Shown: one piece after another, positions 11,018-18,995 of the stretch
Layout of the letters: each line of letters starts with the position of its first letter
Numbering within the stretch: the stretch's first letter is position 1
Assembly (NCBI GenBank): GCA_035277525.1
Contig: DATEKH010000147.1
Coordinates: 14,823 to 78,822 of the forward strand
DNA from: CAIKMD01 sp035277525
GTDB taxonomy: Bacteria > Pseudomonadota > Alphaproteobacteria > ATCC43930 > CGMCC-115725
Direction of reading: 5' to 3'
DNA: 64,000 nt
Notes under the pieces: model-generated
The model's database searches: none
What the model saw: only the letters and a program-made list of their open reading frames with translations
What the model was told of the DNA's origin: nothing
Position numbers and translations under genes: made by a program

Positions 11018-11518
11018 ATGAAGAATTATCTCAGGGCGGGAATGGCAGTAGCGGTTTTGGCCGTCTGGGCCGCGGCAAGTGCGGTGTCCGTGACCGCCCA
11101 GGAGAACAAGGAAGCGGTCATCAAGGCGCGCCAGGATTTCATGGAAAGCCAGCAGCACGCCGTCGACGCCATCAGCAATTTCGCCAAAGGCAAGGGCACG
11201 CGCGAGGCGGCGGTCGAAGGCGTCAACAAGCTGCTCGATCTCTCGACGCAACTGGGACCGAAGCTCGCGGCTCTCTTTCCGCCCGGCACCAGCAACGCCG
11301 ACTTCCCCGGCAAGACGCGCGCCAAGCCCGAGTTATGGCAGCATCTCGACGAAGCCAAGGCCGCGCCGGCCAAGCTTCACGAGGCGGAACTGCAGCTCGT
11401 TCCGATCGTCAAGACGGCGGATCCGGAGACCGTCGGCAAGAGTTTGAGCGGATTGTATCGCCAAAGCTGCAACGGGCTCTGCCACAACGCCTTCCGCGCG
11501 CCCGAAGAAAAGAAATGA
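11018..11518 (+). CDS. Cytochrome c' family protein with CX3CH heme motif
   Basis: Periplasmic four-helix-bundle cytochrome of the c' family, 166 residues with a signal peptide (MKNYLRAGMAVAVLAVWAAA, cleaved near residue 26). The fold is clear from KARQDFMESQQHAVDAI, FPPGTSNADFPGKTRAKPELW and the C-terminal heme helix. The heme motif near the C-terminus reads SCNGLCHNAFR: three residues between the cysteines (CX3CH) instead of the usual two. DNA reading TGC AAC GGG CTC TGC CAC is unambiguous. The start has GAGGAG 5 bases upstream. The usual role of the family is NO binding or electron transfer; whether heme is attached here is open. It is convergent with the next gene and close to a diheme cytochrome. 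Confidence 0.88.
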   Translation: MKNYLRAGMAVAVLAVWAAASAVSVTAQENKEAVIKARQDFMESQQHAVDAISNFAKGKGTREAAVEGVNKLLDLSTQLGPKLAALFPPGTSNADFPGKTRAKPELWQHLDEAKAAPAKLHEAELQLVPIVKTADPETVGKSLSGLYRQSCNGLCHNAFRAPEEKK

Positions 11519-11522
11519 GCGC

Positions 11523-11544
11523 GCGGCCGGGGTCCGTCGGCCGC
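11523..11544. terminator. Possible bidirectional hairpin between convergent genes
   Basis: GCGGCCG (11523-11529) and CGGCCGC (11538-11544) form a perfect 7-bp stem with an 8-base loop, placed exactly between two convergent stop codons (11518 and 11551). There is no T-run, so it is at best a weak or Rho-assisted terminator. Confidence 0.35.
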
Positions 11545-11550
11545 CGCCCG

Positions 11551-11964
11551 TCACATCGCCTTCTTGATCAGTCCCTGCGCGGCGCTCGCGTCTTTTTGCG
11601 CGGCCGCCATGTCGGTCTGCTTCAATCCGTTATTGACTTGCGTTAAGGCGTCGCGCAGCGCGGCGAGCTTGCCCGGGTCTTTGGTGTCGGGAATGGCGCC
11701 GTTGCCCTGATCCTTGCACGGATTGGCTTCCTTCGTATCAAAGCCGGCGCCCGCGGGACCAACCAGACAATTGACGGTATGATGCAGATGCATCTGAACG
11801 TCCTTCATGTCCTTGGCGGCCGCGGCGAGGCCGGCATGGGTCGCGGCCGTCGTCACCTCCTTGGCCGCGTCCTCGGCCGCGCGCGCGGAAAAGACGGCGA
11901 GCGAGGCCGCCGTCAAACCCATGATAAAGACGCCCGGCAAGCTCACAGGATTGCGCTGAGCCAT
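11551..11964 (-). CDS. Exported small protein of unknown function with HLHHTVNC motif
   Basis: Not assigned to a named family. The 137-residue product has a signal peptide (MAQRNPVSLPGVFIMGLTAA, cleaved after about SARA-AE), so it is periplasmic. The mature part is helical and Ala/Lys-rich with a central DVQMHLHHTVNCLVGP segment and a second cysteine in KEANPCKDQG; the three histidines and two cysteines could bind metal or heme-iron, which is inference. The start at 11964 has GGAGGA 6 bases upstream; the open frame continues upstream but overlaps the divergent cytochrome gene. It is divergent from the diheme cytochrome c and convergent with the cytochrome c' gene, suggesting a respiratory or metal-related role. 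Confidence 0.75.
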   Translation of the reverse strand: MAQRNPVSLPGVFIMGLTAASLAVFSARAAEDAAKEVTTAATHAGLAAAAKDMKDVQMHLHHTVNCLVGPAGAGFDTKEANPCKDQGNGAIPDTKDPGKLAALRDALTQVNNGLKQTDMAAAQKDASAAQGLIKKAM

Positions 11965-12070
11965 TGCGATTCCTCCATCGCCAATTGTGTTGCCCAAGCT
12001 TGCGACATTTCCAACGCGACCGGAATTCACGTTTGCGCGCCCACGCTGGCGATCCGTCGAGGGTTCGGGT

Positions 12071-12970
12071 ATGAAATTTGGCATGCTGGCAAGCCAAATC
12101 GCAAAGCACCTTGTTGTCTTGTCGGTTTGGCTGCTTTTGGGCTCGGTGGCGTCGGCGTCGGCGGCCGACGAGGCGGCCATCGCGCGCGGCGCCTATCTCG
12201 CCGCCGCCGCCGATTGCGATGCTTGTCACACGGACAAAAAGGCCGGCACGCCGCCGCTTTCGGGCGGCCGGGCGATCGTGACGCCTTACGGAACGTTTTA
12301 CGGCCCCAATATCACGCCCGATCCGGTGACCGGAATCGGCAAATGGACCGAGACCGATTTCTATCGCGCGATGCACGAGGGAAAGGATTTAGAGGGCAAC
12401 TATCTCTATCCGGTCTTTCCCTACACCGCCTTCACCAAGATGACCGCTGGCGACGTCGCCGACCTCTATGCGTTTCTCATGAGCCGGCAGCCGGTGGACC
12501 GCGTGTCGCGCCCGCATGAGGTGAAGCTTCTATTGCGCTGGCGCTACATCCTGATCGGCTGGCGCAAGCTCTTCTTCACCCCGGGTGCGCTGACGGCCGA
12601 TCCAAAGCAGAGCGCCGAATGGAATCGCGGCCGCTATCTCGCCGAGGCGGTGGTGCACTGCCAGGAGTGCCACACGCCGCGCAACTTCCTCGGCGGCCTC
12701 GAGCGCGACCACGCCTATGCCGGCAATCCGCATGGTCCCGATGGCAACGAGGCGCCGGACATCACGGCCGATCCGAGGGACGGGATCGGCAAATGGCAGC
12801 TCGATGATGTCATCGAGGTGCTGAAATCGGGCATGACGCCGGATGGCGACTATGTCGGGCAGGGCATGTCGGACGTGGTCGAAGGCACCTCGCAGCTCAC
12901 CGACGCCGATCGCCACGCGATCGCGGTCTATATCAAGTCTCTGGCCCCGTTGCCGCAAACCGCGAAATAG
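12071..12970 (+). CDS. Diheme cytochrome c
   Basis: Exported c-type cytochrome of 299 residues with two CXXCH motifs, Cys49-Cys52-His53 (CDACH) and Cys197-Cys200-His201 (CQECH), each in a class I domain. A signal peptide covers residues about 10-32. Motifs GGRAIVTPYGTFYGPNITPD and KWTETDFYRAMHEGKD are typical of the cytochrome subunits that accept electrons from membrane alcohol, aldehyde or gluconate dehydrogenases. Those subunits usually have three hemes; this one has two. No dehydrogenase gene is adjacent, so its donor is unknown. Start ATG at 12071; it is divergent from the exported HLHH protein with a shared 106-base promoter region. Confidence 0.9.
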   Translation: MKFGMLASQIAKHLVVLSVWLLLGSVASASAADEAAIARGAYLAAAADCDACHTDKKAGTPPLSGGRAIVTPYGTFYGPNITPDPVTGIGKWTETDFYRAMHEGKDLEGNYLYPVFPYTAFTKMTAGDVADLYAFLMSRQPVDRVSRPHEVKLLLRWRYILIGWRKLFFTPGALTADPKQSAEWNRGRYLAEAVVHCQECHTPRNFLGGLERDHAYAGNPHGPDGNEAPDITADPRDGIGKWQLDDVIEVLKSGMTPDGDYVGQGMSDVVEGTSQLTDADRHAIAVYIKSLAPLPQTAK

Positions 12971-13044
12971 CCGAGGCGCGACGCTCGTCACGGCAAAAGC
13001 TTTAGGGCGCTTTCCCGCCTTCTGATATTTTGGCGCGGTCTCTC

Positions 13045-14043
13045 ATGCCGCCTAAGAGCACCCTGCGCATGGCCCCCGTCATCTTGACCGAAAAACTGTC
13101 GAAGACCTTCGCGCGCGGCCGGAAGGACGCCGTCGAGGCCGTGCGCGCAATCGATCTTGAAGTTGACAGCAGCGAGATTTTCGGCCTGCTCGGCCCCAAC
13201 GGCGCGGGCAAGAGCACGACGATGCGCATGCTCTGCACGCTCTTGCTGCCGAGCTCGGGCCGCGCGACCGTGACCGGCTTCGACCTCGCGACCGAGGCCC
13301 ATGAAATCCGCCGCCGCATCGGCTATGTCGGGCAAAAGGGCGGGCTCGAACAGGTCGCGACGGGGCGGGAAAATCTGATGCTCCATGCCCAGCTCTATCG
13401 CATGAGCCGGAGCGAGGCCGCGCGCCGGATCGACGCGCTTGTCGATCGCCTCAAGCTCGCCGCCTTCATCGACCGCAAGGCCGAGACCTATTCCGGCGGC
13501 CAGCGCCGGATCCTCGATCTCGCCTCCGGCGTCATCAACGCGCCCGAATTGCTGTTTCTCGACGAGCCGACGACCGGTCTCGATCCACAAAGCCGCGTGC
13601 GGGTCTGGGAAGAAGTCAGGACCGTGCACGAGCAGGGCACGACCATTTTCTTGACGACGCATTATCTCGAAGAGGCCGACGCGTTGTGCGATCGCGTCGC
13701 GATCGTCGATCTCGGCCGGATCGTCGCCCTGGGCACGCCGGCCGAGCTCAAGAAGGAGATCGCCGGCGATATCGTCACGCTCGGCTATGACGACGAGCGG
13801 CAAGCGCAGGCGGCCGCGCAGCTGCTCGACGGCAACCCCGTCGTGCTCGAACGCCACCAATCGGGCGCGATGCTGCAGGTCTATGTCGACCATGGCGACG
13901 AGGCTTTGCCGGCGCTGCTGCGGATCGTCGGTCAGGGCCATCATCCGGCGAAATCGGTGCATCTTTCGCGGCCGTCGCTCGACGACGTGTTCTTGAAGCT
14001 CACCGGCCGCAGCCTGCGCGACTCCGACGCGGTGCCAGGCTGA
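13045..14043 (+). CDS. ABC transporter ATP-binding protein (DrrA-like)
   Basis: Cytoplasmic ATPase of an ABC-2 type exporter, 332 residues. Walker A GPNGAGKSTTMRM, Q-loop IGYVGQKGG, signature YSGGQRRILDLA, Walker B LLFLDEPTTGLDPQ and the switch histidine in FLTTHYLEEAD are all present. A C-terminal domain of about 90 residues (from about 240) with SLDDVFLKLTGRSLRD resembles the daunorubicin-resistance ATPases. Two starts are possible, ATG 13045 and ATG 13069; neither has a good ribosome site. The permease gene follows after 10 bases. The substrate is unknown. Confidence 0.92.
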   Translation: MPPKSTLRMAPVILTEKLSKTFARGRKDAVEAVRAIDLEVDSSEIFGLLGPNGAGKSTTMRMLCTLLLPSSGRATVTGFDLATEAHEIRRRIGYVGQKGGLEQVATGRENLMLHAQLYRMSRSEAARRIDALVDRLKLAAFIDRKAETYSGGQRRILDLASGVINAPELLFLDEPTTGLDPQSRVRVWEEVRTVHEQGTTIFLTTHYLEEADALCDRVAIVDLGRIVALGTPAELKKEIAGDIVTLGYDDERQAQAAAQLLDGNPVVLERHQSGAMLQVYVDHGDEALPALLRIVGQGHHPAKSVHLSRPSLDDVFLKLTGRSLRDSDAVPG

Positions 14044-14053
14044 GGAGCGTTTG

Positions 14054-14806
14054 ATGCGCGACACCTATCTCATCGCCATGAACGAGCTGCGTGTCACCAT
14101 GCGCAATCCGTTCTGGAGCGTCAGCGGCCTGTTTCAGCCGATCATCTATCTTCTGCTGTTCGGGCCGCTCCTCAACGGCGTCGCGAGCTCGCGCGGCTTT
14201 CCCGGCGGCAACGCGATCCAGTTCTTCGCGCCGGGCTTGCTCGTCATGAATGCGCTCTTCGGCGCCGGGTTCGAAGGCTTCACGCTGCGCGACAAGCTCG
14301 ATTCGGGCTTTCTCGAAAGGCTGCGCGTGACCCCGATCAGCCGGCTGGCGCTGGCCCTGGGCTTCATCCTGCAATCCTCGGTCAATCTCGTGATCCAGAG
14401 CGTCGCGCTCATCGCCTGCTCGTTCTTCTTTGGCCTGCAGCTGCACATTCTCGGCGCGGCGGCGCTTATCCTGCTGATCGTGCTGATCGGCATCGGCATG
14501 GCGTCGGTGTCCTACCGCTTGGCGCTCGTCATCCGCGAGGGCGGAATTCTCGCCGGCCTCATCAACACCTTCGTGCTGCCGGCCATGATCCTGTCCGGGA
14601 TCATGCTGCCCGTGAGCTTCGGTCCGCGGGCCATCCAGATCGCAGCGCGATTCGATCCGTTCTTCTACGCGGTCAACGCGTCGCGCGCGCTGATCGACGG
14701 CGGCTTCGCCGATGCGTCGGTGCCCGCGGCCTTTGCGCTGTTCGCTGCGCTGGCGGTCGTCACCCTGGCAATCTTCATCCACGGCATGCGCGAGGCGGTT
14801 GCATAG
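14054..14806 (+). CDS. ABC-2 type transporter permease
   Basis: Inner-membrane permease of 250 residues partnering the preceding ATPase. It has six predicted hydrophobic helices (about 25-45, 60-80, 100-125, 135-160, 168-190 and 225-245) and the ABC-2 motif PAMILSGIMLPVSF before the fifth. Start ATG at 14054 with GAGGAG 8 bases upstream, 10 bases after the ATPase stop. Together they form a two-gene drug- or lipid-type exporter of the DrrAB/NodIJ kind; the substrate is not readable from sequence. Confidence 0.92.
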   Translation: MRDTYLIAMNELRVTMRNPFWSVSGLFQPIIYLLLFGPLLNGVASSRGFPGGNAIQFFAPGLLVMNALFGAGFEGFTLRDKLDSGFLERLRVTPISRLALALGFILQSSVNLVIQSVALIACSFFFGLQLHILGAAALILLIVLIGIGMASVSYRLALVIREGGILAGLINTFVLPAMILSGIMLPVSFGPRAIQIAARFDPFFYAVNASRALIDGGFADASVPAAFALFAALAVVTLAIFIHGMREAVA

Positions 14807-14920
14807 CTGGCATTCTTCGGGATGCGCTGCCCGAGTCTTCTTTGGCATCGACGCTGCCGCGCGAGTTTCATATGATGCCGGCCCGCGGGGATGACCAATA
14901 ATGGTTTCAAGGTGACGAAC

Positions 14921-15148
14921 ATGTTTAAGAGGCATTCGGGCGAGGGCGATGATTTCGGCATTTCTGCCGGCCAGCGCTTCCGCTCGCGCAGCGTGCGCTC
15001 CCTGGTCTGGGAGGTCGACACGGTCTACCGCTCCGCCTGGGAGCCAACGCCACATGTCCGACTCTGTCGCGTGGGCGCGCCGAGCGACCGCAAGACGGTC
15101 GCGCTTCAGACGCTGCAGGACGACCGCTATTTCGAGCCGGCGAATTAA
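14921..15148 (+). CDS. Small conserved-looking protein of unknown function
   Basis: A 75-residue basic protein, not assigned to a function. It is predicted soluble with no signal peptide. The central part SVRSLVWEVDTVYRSAWEPT and PHVRLCRVGAPSDRKTVAL looks like a compact beta-rich fold and resembles small proteins I associate with alphaproteobacteria. I prefer the ATG at 14921, which has AAGGTGA five bases upstream, a near-perfect ribosome site; an ATG at 14891 would add ten residues but lacks one. It stands alone between the ABC exporter and the PHB depolymerase, 114 bases after the former. Confidence 0.65.
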   Translation: MFKRHSGEGDDFGISAGQRFRSRSVRSLVWEVDTVYRSAWEPTPHVRLCRVGAPSDRKTVALQTLQDDRYFEPAN

Positions 15149-15247
15149 CCAATCGAGCCGCGGCCGGGGTTAGCGAGTTCTCAATCCGATGGGTTGTAAA
15201 TTGACGGGTTGGGCGCGTTGTCGCGCGCTCGCGGCGGAGCTCGATTG

Positions 15248-16465
15248 ATGCTCTATCAAGCCTATCAGGCGCACAGCGACGCCTTCGCTCCGCTTCGCCT
15301 GATCGCGCGGGCAGGGCAAGAATTCTTCAACCATCCCTGGCTCGCCTTTCGCGATCACCCGGCGTTGCGCCACCTGGCCGCGACCTGCGAGCTCGTTGCG
15401 CGTGCCGGCATCTCGCATCGCCGGCCCGAGTTCGGCATCGCGACGACGCTCGTCGCCGGCGAGCCGGTCGCGGTGCGCGAAGAGGCGGTCGAGCGCACGC
15501 CCTTCTGCACGCTTTTGCATTTCCGCAAGGAGAAGCCGGTCGTAGAGTCAAGCGTTTTGCTGGTGGCGCCGCTCTCCGGCCATTTCGCCACCCTGCTGCG
15601 CGGCACGGTCGAGACCATGCTGCCCGATCACGACGTTTACGTGACCGACTGGATCAACGCTCGCAACGTGCCGCTGCGCGACGGGCGCTTCGATCTCGAC
15701 GACCATATCGACCTGATGATGAGCTTCATGCGCCGCCTGGGGCCCGATCTCCACGTCATCGCCGTGTGCCAGCCCGCGGTGCCGGTGCTGGCGGCGGTAT
15801 CGCTCATGGCGCAGGCCGATGAGCGCGCGCAGCCGAAGAGCCTGGTTTTGATGGGTGGCCCGATCAATACCGCCGCCAATCCGACGCAGGTGAGCCGCTT
15901 CGCCGAGGCGCATAGCCTGCAATGGCTCGAGCAGCACGTCATCGACACGGTGCCGATGCGCCATCCCGGCGCCTTCCGCCGCGTCTATCCCGGCTTCCTG
16001 CAGCTCGCTGGCTTCCTCAGCATGAATCTCGACCGCCATGTCAATGCGCATGTCGAGCTTTTCCGGCATCTCGTCGAGGGCGATGGCGAGAGCGCCGCGA
16101 CCACGCGCAAATTCTATGACGAATATGCCTCGGTCATGGATCTTCCGGCCGATTTCTATCTCCAGACCATCGACCGCGTGTTCCATCGCCGCGATCTGGC
16201 GCATGGCTCGTTCCTGTCGCGCGACCGGCTGGTCGAGCCGGCCGCAATCGAGCGCACGGCGGTCTTCATGGTCGAGGGCGAGAACGACGATATTTGCGGC
16301 GTCGGCCAGACCACGGCGGCAAAGGCGCTTCTGACCGGCCTCCCCGAAGCCAAGAAGCCGCAATATATGCAGCCGGGCGTCGGCCATTACGGCGTCTTCA
16401 ACGGCAGCCGCTGGCGCAACGCCATCTATCCCAAGATCCGCGACTTCATCCGCGCGAACGCCTGA
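15248..16465 (+). CDS. phaZ: Intracellular poly(3-hydroxybutyrate) depolymerase
   Basis: Intracellular PHB depolymerase of the PhaZ type, 405 residues, which mobilises carbon-storage granules. The alpha/beta hydrolase core carries Cys174 in VIAVCQPAVPVL, the cysteine nucleophile that replaces serine in this family. Other family markers are VTDWINARNVP, LMGGPINTAANPTQV, FMVEGENDDICGVGQT with the acid residue, and the catalytic histidine in PGVGHYGVFNGSRWR. The N-terminus MLYQAYQAHSDAFAPLR is typical. Start at 15248 (GGAG about 11 bases upstream). No signal peptide, consistent with a cytoplasmic role. No other pha gene is nearby. Confidence 0.94.
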   Translation: MLYQAYQAHSDAFAPLRLIARAGQEFFNHPWLAFRDHPALRHLAATCELVARAGISHRRPEFGIATTLVAGEPVAVREEAVERTPFCTLLHFRKEKPVVESSVLLVAPLSGHFATLLRGTVETMLPDHDVYVTDWINARNVPLRDGRFDLDDHIDLMMSFMRRLGPDLHVIAVCQPAVPVLAAVSLMAQADERAQPKSLVLMGGPINTAANPTQVSRFAEAHSLQWLEQHVIDTVPMRHPGAFRRVYPGFLQLAGFLSMNLDRHVNAHVELFRHLVEGDGESAATTRKFYDEYASVMDLPADFYLQTIDRVFHRRDLAHGSFLSRDRLVEPAAIERTAVFMVEGENDDICGVGQTTAAKALLTGLPEAKKPQYMQPGVGHYGVFNGSRWRNAIYPKIRDFIRANA

Positions 16466-16564
16466 CGCCCCCACAGCCATCGCGGCAGTTCCCCTGCAGG
16501 CGAAAACGCTCTAACACTTCGCCGTAACGGCCAAGCTTCCCGGAGGGAAGCGAAGGAGGGCGGC

Positions 16565-17500
16565 ATGGCGAAATCGGGCAAGGTCATCATCACTTGCGCG
16601 GTGACGGGGTCCATCCACACCCCCACCATGAGTCCCTATTTGCCGGTGACGCCCGACGAGGTCGCCGAACAGGCAATTGGCGCGGCGGAGGCTGGCGCCG
16701 CGATCCTCCATCTCCACGCGCGCGACCCGAAGAACGGGCGGCCGACGCCCGATCCCGCGGTCTTCATGCAGTTCCTGCCGCGCATCAAGCAGGCAAGCAA
16801 GGCCGTCATCAACATCACCACCGGCGGCGGTCACAAGATGACGCTCGAGGAGCGCTTGGCCGCGCCTTTGAAGGCATCGCCCGAGATGTGCTCGCTCAAT
16901 ATGGGCTCGATGAATTTCGGCCTCTATCCGATGCTCGGCCGCTACAAGGACTTCAAGCACGATTGGGAGAGGCCCTATCTCGAAGGGACAAGGGACCTCA
17001 TTTTCCGTAATACTTTTGCTGACATAGAGAGAATTTTGAAAGATTTAGGCGAGGTTCACGGAACGCGCTTCGAGTTCGAGTGTTACGACGTCGGTCATCT
17101 CTATAACCTTGCTCACTTTTTGGATCGGAAGCTGATTCGGCCGCCGCTGCTGGTTCAGACCATCTTCGGCATCTTGGGCGGTATTGGTGCGGACCCGGAG
17201 AATCTTGCTCATATGAAGCGCATTGCCGACAAGCTCTTCGGCGATTCCTATCACTGGTCGATTCTGGCCGCCGGACGCCATCAGATGCCGCTCATCACCA
17301 TGGGCGCGATTATGGGCGGAAGCGTGCGCGTCGGGCTCGAGGATTCGCTCTATCTCGGCAAGGGCCAGATGGCGAAGACCAATGCCGAGCAAGTGACGCG
17401 CATCCGCACGATTCTGGAAAATCTGTCGCTCGAGATCGCGAGCGCGGACGAGGCGCGGCAAATGCTCCAGCTCAAGGGCGGCGATGCGGTCAAGTTCTAG
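16565..17500 (+). CDS. Beta-keto acid cleavage enzyme (BKACE, DUF849)
   Basis: Zn-dependent TIM-barrel enzyme of the BKACE family, 311 residues. Family members condense a beta-keto acid with acetyl-CoA to give acetoacetate and a new acyl-CoA. The zinc motif HLHARDP (His49, His51) and the N-terminal VIITCAVTGSIHTPTMSPYL are clear, as is the C-terminal NAEQVTRIRTILENLSLEI. A GGAGG site lies upstream. It is followed after 9 bases by a 3-oxoacid CoA-transferase pair, which could activate or use the same keto acid; 3-oxoadipate is one candidate substrate. Codons between about 17000 and 17120 are unusually AT-rich compared with the flanks, but the protein reads normally. Confidence 0.92.
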   Translation: MAKSGKVIITCAVTGSIHTPTMSPYLPVTPDEVAEQAIGAAEAGAAILHLHARDPKNGRPTPDPAVFMQFLPRIKQASKAVINITTGGGHKMTLEERLAAPLKASPEMCSLNMGSMNFGLYPMLGRYKDFKHDWERPYLEGTRDLIFRNTFADIERILKDLGEVHGTRFEFECYDVGHLYNLAHFLDRKLIRPPLLVQTIFGILGGIGADPENLAHMKRIADKLFGDSYHWSILAAGRHQMPLITMGAIMGGSVRVGLEDSLYLGKGQMAKTNAEQVTRIRTILENLSLEIASADEARQMLQLKGGDAVKF

Positions 17501-17509
17501 GTCGCCCTC

Positions 17510-18169
17510 ATGATCGACAAGCGCGTCGAGAATTTCGCGGCGGCGCTCCAAGGCCTCAAGGACGGCGATACCGTGTTCTGCGGCGGCTTCGGCGCGGTGG
17601 GCGAGCCCTTCGCGCTGATCGAGGCGGTGATCGAGCACGGCGCGCGCGAGCTCACCATTGTCTGCAACAATGCCGGCAGCGGCCTGGTCGGCACCGCGGC
17701 GCTGTTGAATGCGGGACGGGCGCGAAAGGTCATCTGCTCCTATCCGCGCTCGAGCGATCCGCAGGTGATCGACCAGCTCTATGCCGAGCGGAAAATCGAG
17801 ATCGAGCTCGTGCCGCAAGGCACGCTCTCCGAGCGCATGCGCGCGGCGGGCGCCGGGATCGGCGGCTTCTACACCCGCGTCGGCGCCGAAACCAAGCTCG
17901 CGGAGGGCAAGGAGACTCGCATGATCGACCGGGCGCTGTTTGTCTTCGAGCGGCCGCTGCCCGGGGATTTCGCGCTCATCAAGGCGCATCGCGCCGATCG
18001 CTGGGGCAATCTCACCTATCGCAAGGCGGGGCGAAACCTCAACCCGGTGATGGCGATGGCGGCGAAGGTGACGGTCGCGCAAGTGGACGAAATCGCCGAG
18101 CTGGGCGCGCTCGATCCCGAGGCGATCGTCACGCCCGGCATTTTCGTCGATCGGGTGGTCACCGCATGA
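17510..18169 (+). CDS. 3-oxoacid CoA-transferase subunit A
   Basis: Alpha subunit of a two-subunit family I CoA-transferase, 219 residues, which moves CoA from succinyl-CoA to a 3-oxo acid. The family pattern DGDTVFCGGFGAVGEPFALIEAV is followed by TIVCNNAG and the glycine-rich GAGIGGFYTRVGAETKLAEGK. The C-terminal part (ADRWGNLTYRKAGRNLNP) is normal for subunit A. The start is 9 bases after the BKACE gene, and the stop overlaps subunit B by 4 bases (ATGA). 3-oxoadipate (PcaI) and acetoacetate (ScoA/AtoD) transferases look alike at this level, so I give no symbol. Confidence 0.93.
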   Translation: MIDKRVENFAAALQGLKDGDTVFCGGFGAVGEPFALIEAVIEHGARELTIVCNNAGSGLVGTAALLNAGRARKVICSYPRSSDPQVIDQLYAERKIEIELVPQGTLSERMRAAGAGIGGFYTRVGAETKLAEGKETRMIDRALFVFERPLPGDFALIKAHRADRWGNLTYRKAGRNLNPVMAMAAKVTVAQVDEIAELGALDPEAIVTPGIFVDRVVTA

Positions 18170-18837
18170 CGCCGCTCACGCGCAAGCAGATCGCCTGGCG
18201 CGCGGCGCAGGACATCGCCGAGGGCCAATATGTCAATCTCGGCATCGGTCTGCCGACGCTGGTCTCGGACTATGTGCCGCCGCAGCGCGAAGTCGTGCTC
18301 CACAGCGAGAACGGCATCCTCGGCATGGGCGGCGCGCCCAAGCCGGGCGAGGAGGATCGCGATCTCATCAATGCCGGCAAGGGGCTGACGACGCTGCGGC
18401 CGGGCGGTGCATTCTTTCACCACAATGATTCCTTCCTGATGATCCGCGGCGGGCATATCGATCTCTCGGTCCTTGGCGCCTATGAAGTCTCGGAGACGGG
18501 CGATCTCGCCAATTGGGCGACCAATTCTGAAAAGCTCGCGCCGGGCGTCGGCGGTGCGATGGATCTCGCCGCCGGCGCCAAGGAAGTGCGTGTGCTGATG
18601 GAGCACAACGCCAAGGACGGCAGCCCGCGGCTGCGCAAGGCCTGCACCTTGCCCTTGACCGCCGCGCGCTGCGTCAAGCGGGTTTACACCAGCCTCGCCG
18701 TGCTCGACGTCACGCGCGACGGCTTCCTCGTGCGCGAGATGGTCGAAGGGCTCGATCTCGACGGCTTGCAGAAGCTCACCGAGGCGAAGCTTTCGCTCGC
18801 GAATGATTGGAAAAGGCTGTCGCCGCCGGGGTTATAG
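18166..18837 (+). CDS. 3-oxoacid CoA-transferase subunit B
   Basis: Beta subunit with the catalytic glutamate, 223 residues. Glu48 in HSENGILGMGG forms the glutamyl-CoA thioester intermediate, and GQYVNLGIGLPTLVSDYVP precedes it as in all family I beta subunits. The C-terminal VLDVTRDGFLVREMVEGLDLDGL is also typical. It is translationally coupled to subunit A. The nearby 3-oxoadipyl-type thiolase (19436-20641, opposite strand) supports a PcaIJ-like role, but acetoacetate is equally possible, particularly because BKACE makes acetoacetate. Confidence 0.94.
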   Translation: MTPLTRKQIAWRAAQDIAEGQYVNLGIGLPTLVSDYVPPQREVVLHSENGILGMGGAPKPGEEDRDLINAGKGLTTLRPGGAFFHHNDSFLMIRGGHIDLSVLGAYEVSETGDLANWATNSEKLAPGVGGAMDLAAGAKEVRVLMEHNAKDGSPRLRKACTLPLTAARCVKRVYTSLAVLDVTRDGFLVREMVEGLDLDGLQKLTEAKLSLANDWKRLSPPGL

Positions 18838-18865
18838 AATAGGCCGCTGCAATTCGATCGTGCGG

Positions 18866-18967
18866 CCGTCGACAGGCTCAGGCTGAGGCTGAGGAATAGG
18901 GATAATGGCATCGGGCGATTGATGCCGTGCTTGGTCTCGCCTCATCCCGAGCGAAGTCGAGGGACGC
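18866..18967. repeat. Intergenic palindromic repeat (GACAGGCTCAGG type)
   Basis: GTCGACAGGCTCAGGCTGAGG (18869 onward) and CCTCATCCCGAGCGAAGTCG (from 18940) form imperfect inverted arms about 45 bases apart. Both arms resemble short dispersed repeats I know from proteobacterial intergenic regions. It lies between convergent stop codons. Only one copy is seen in this window, so its repetitive nature is from memory of the motif. Confidence 0.5.
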
Positions 18968-18995
18968 GGGATGGTTTTGCAGTCCGAGCCGCAGC

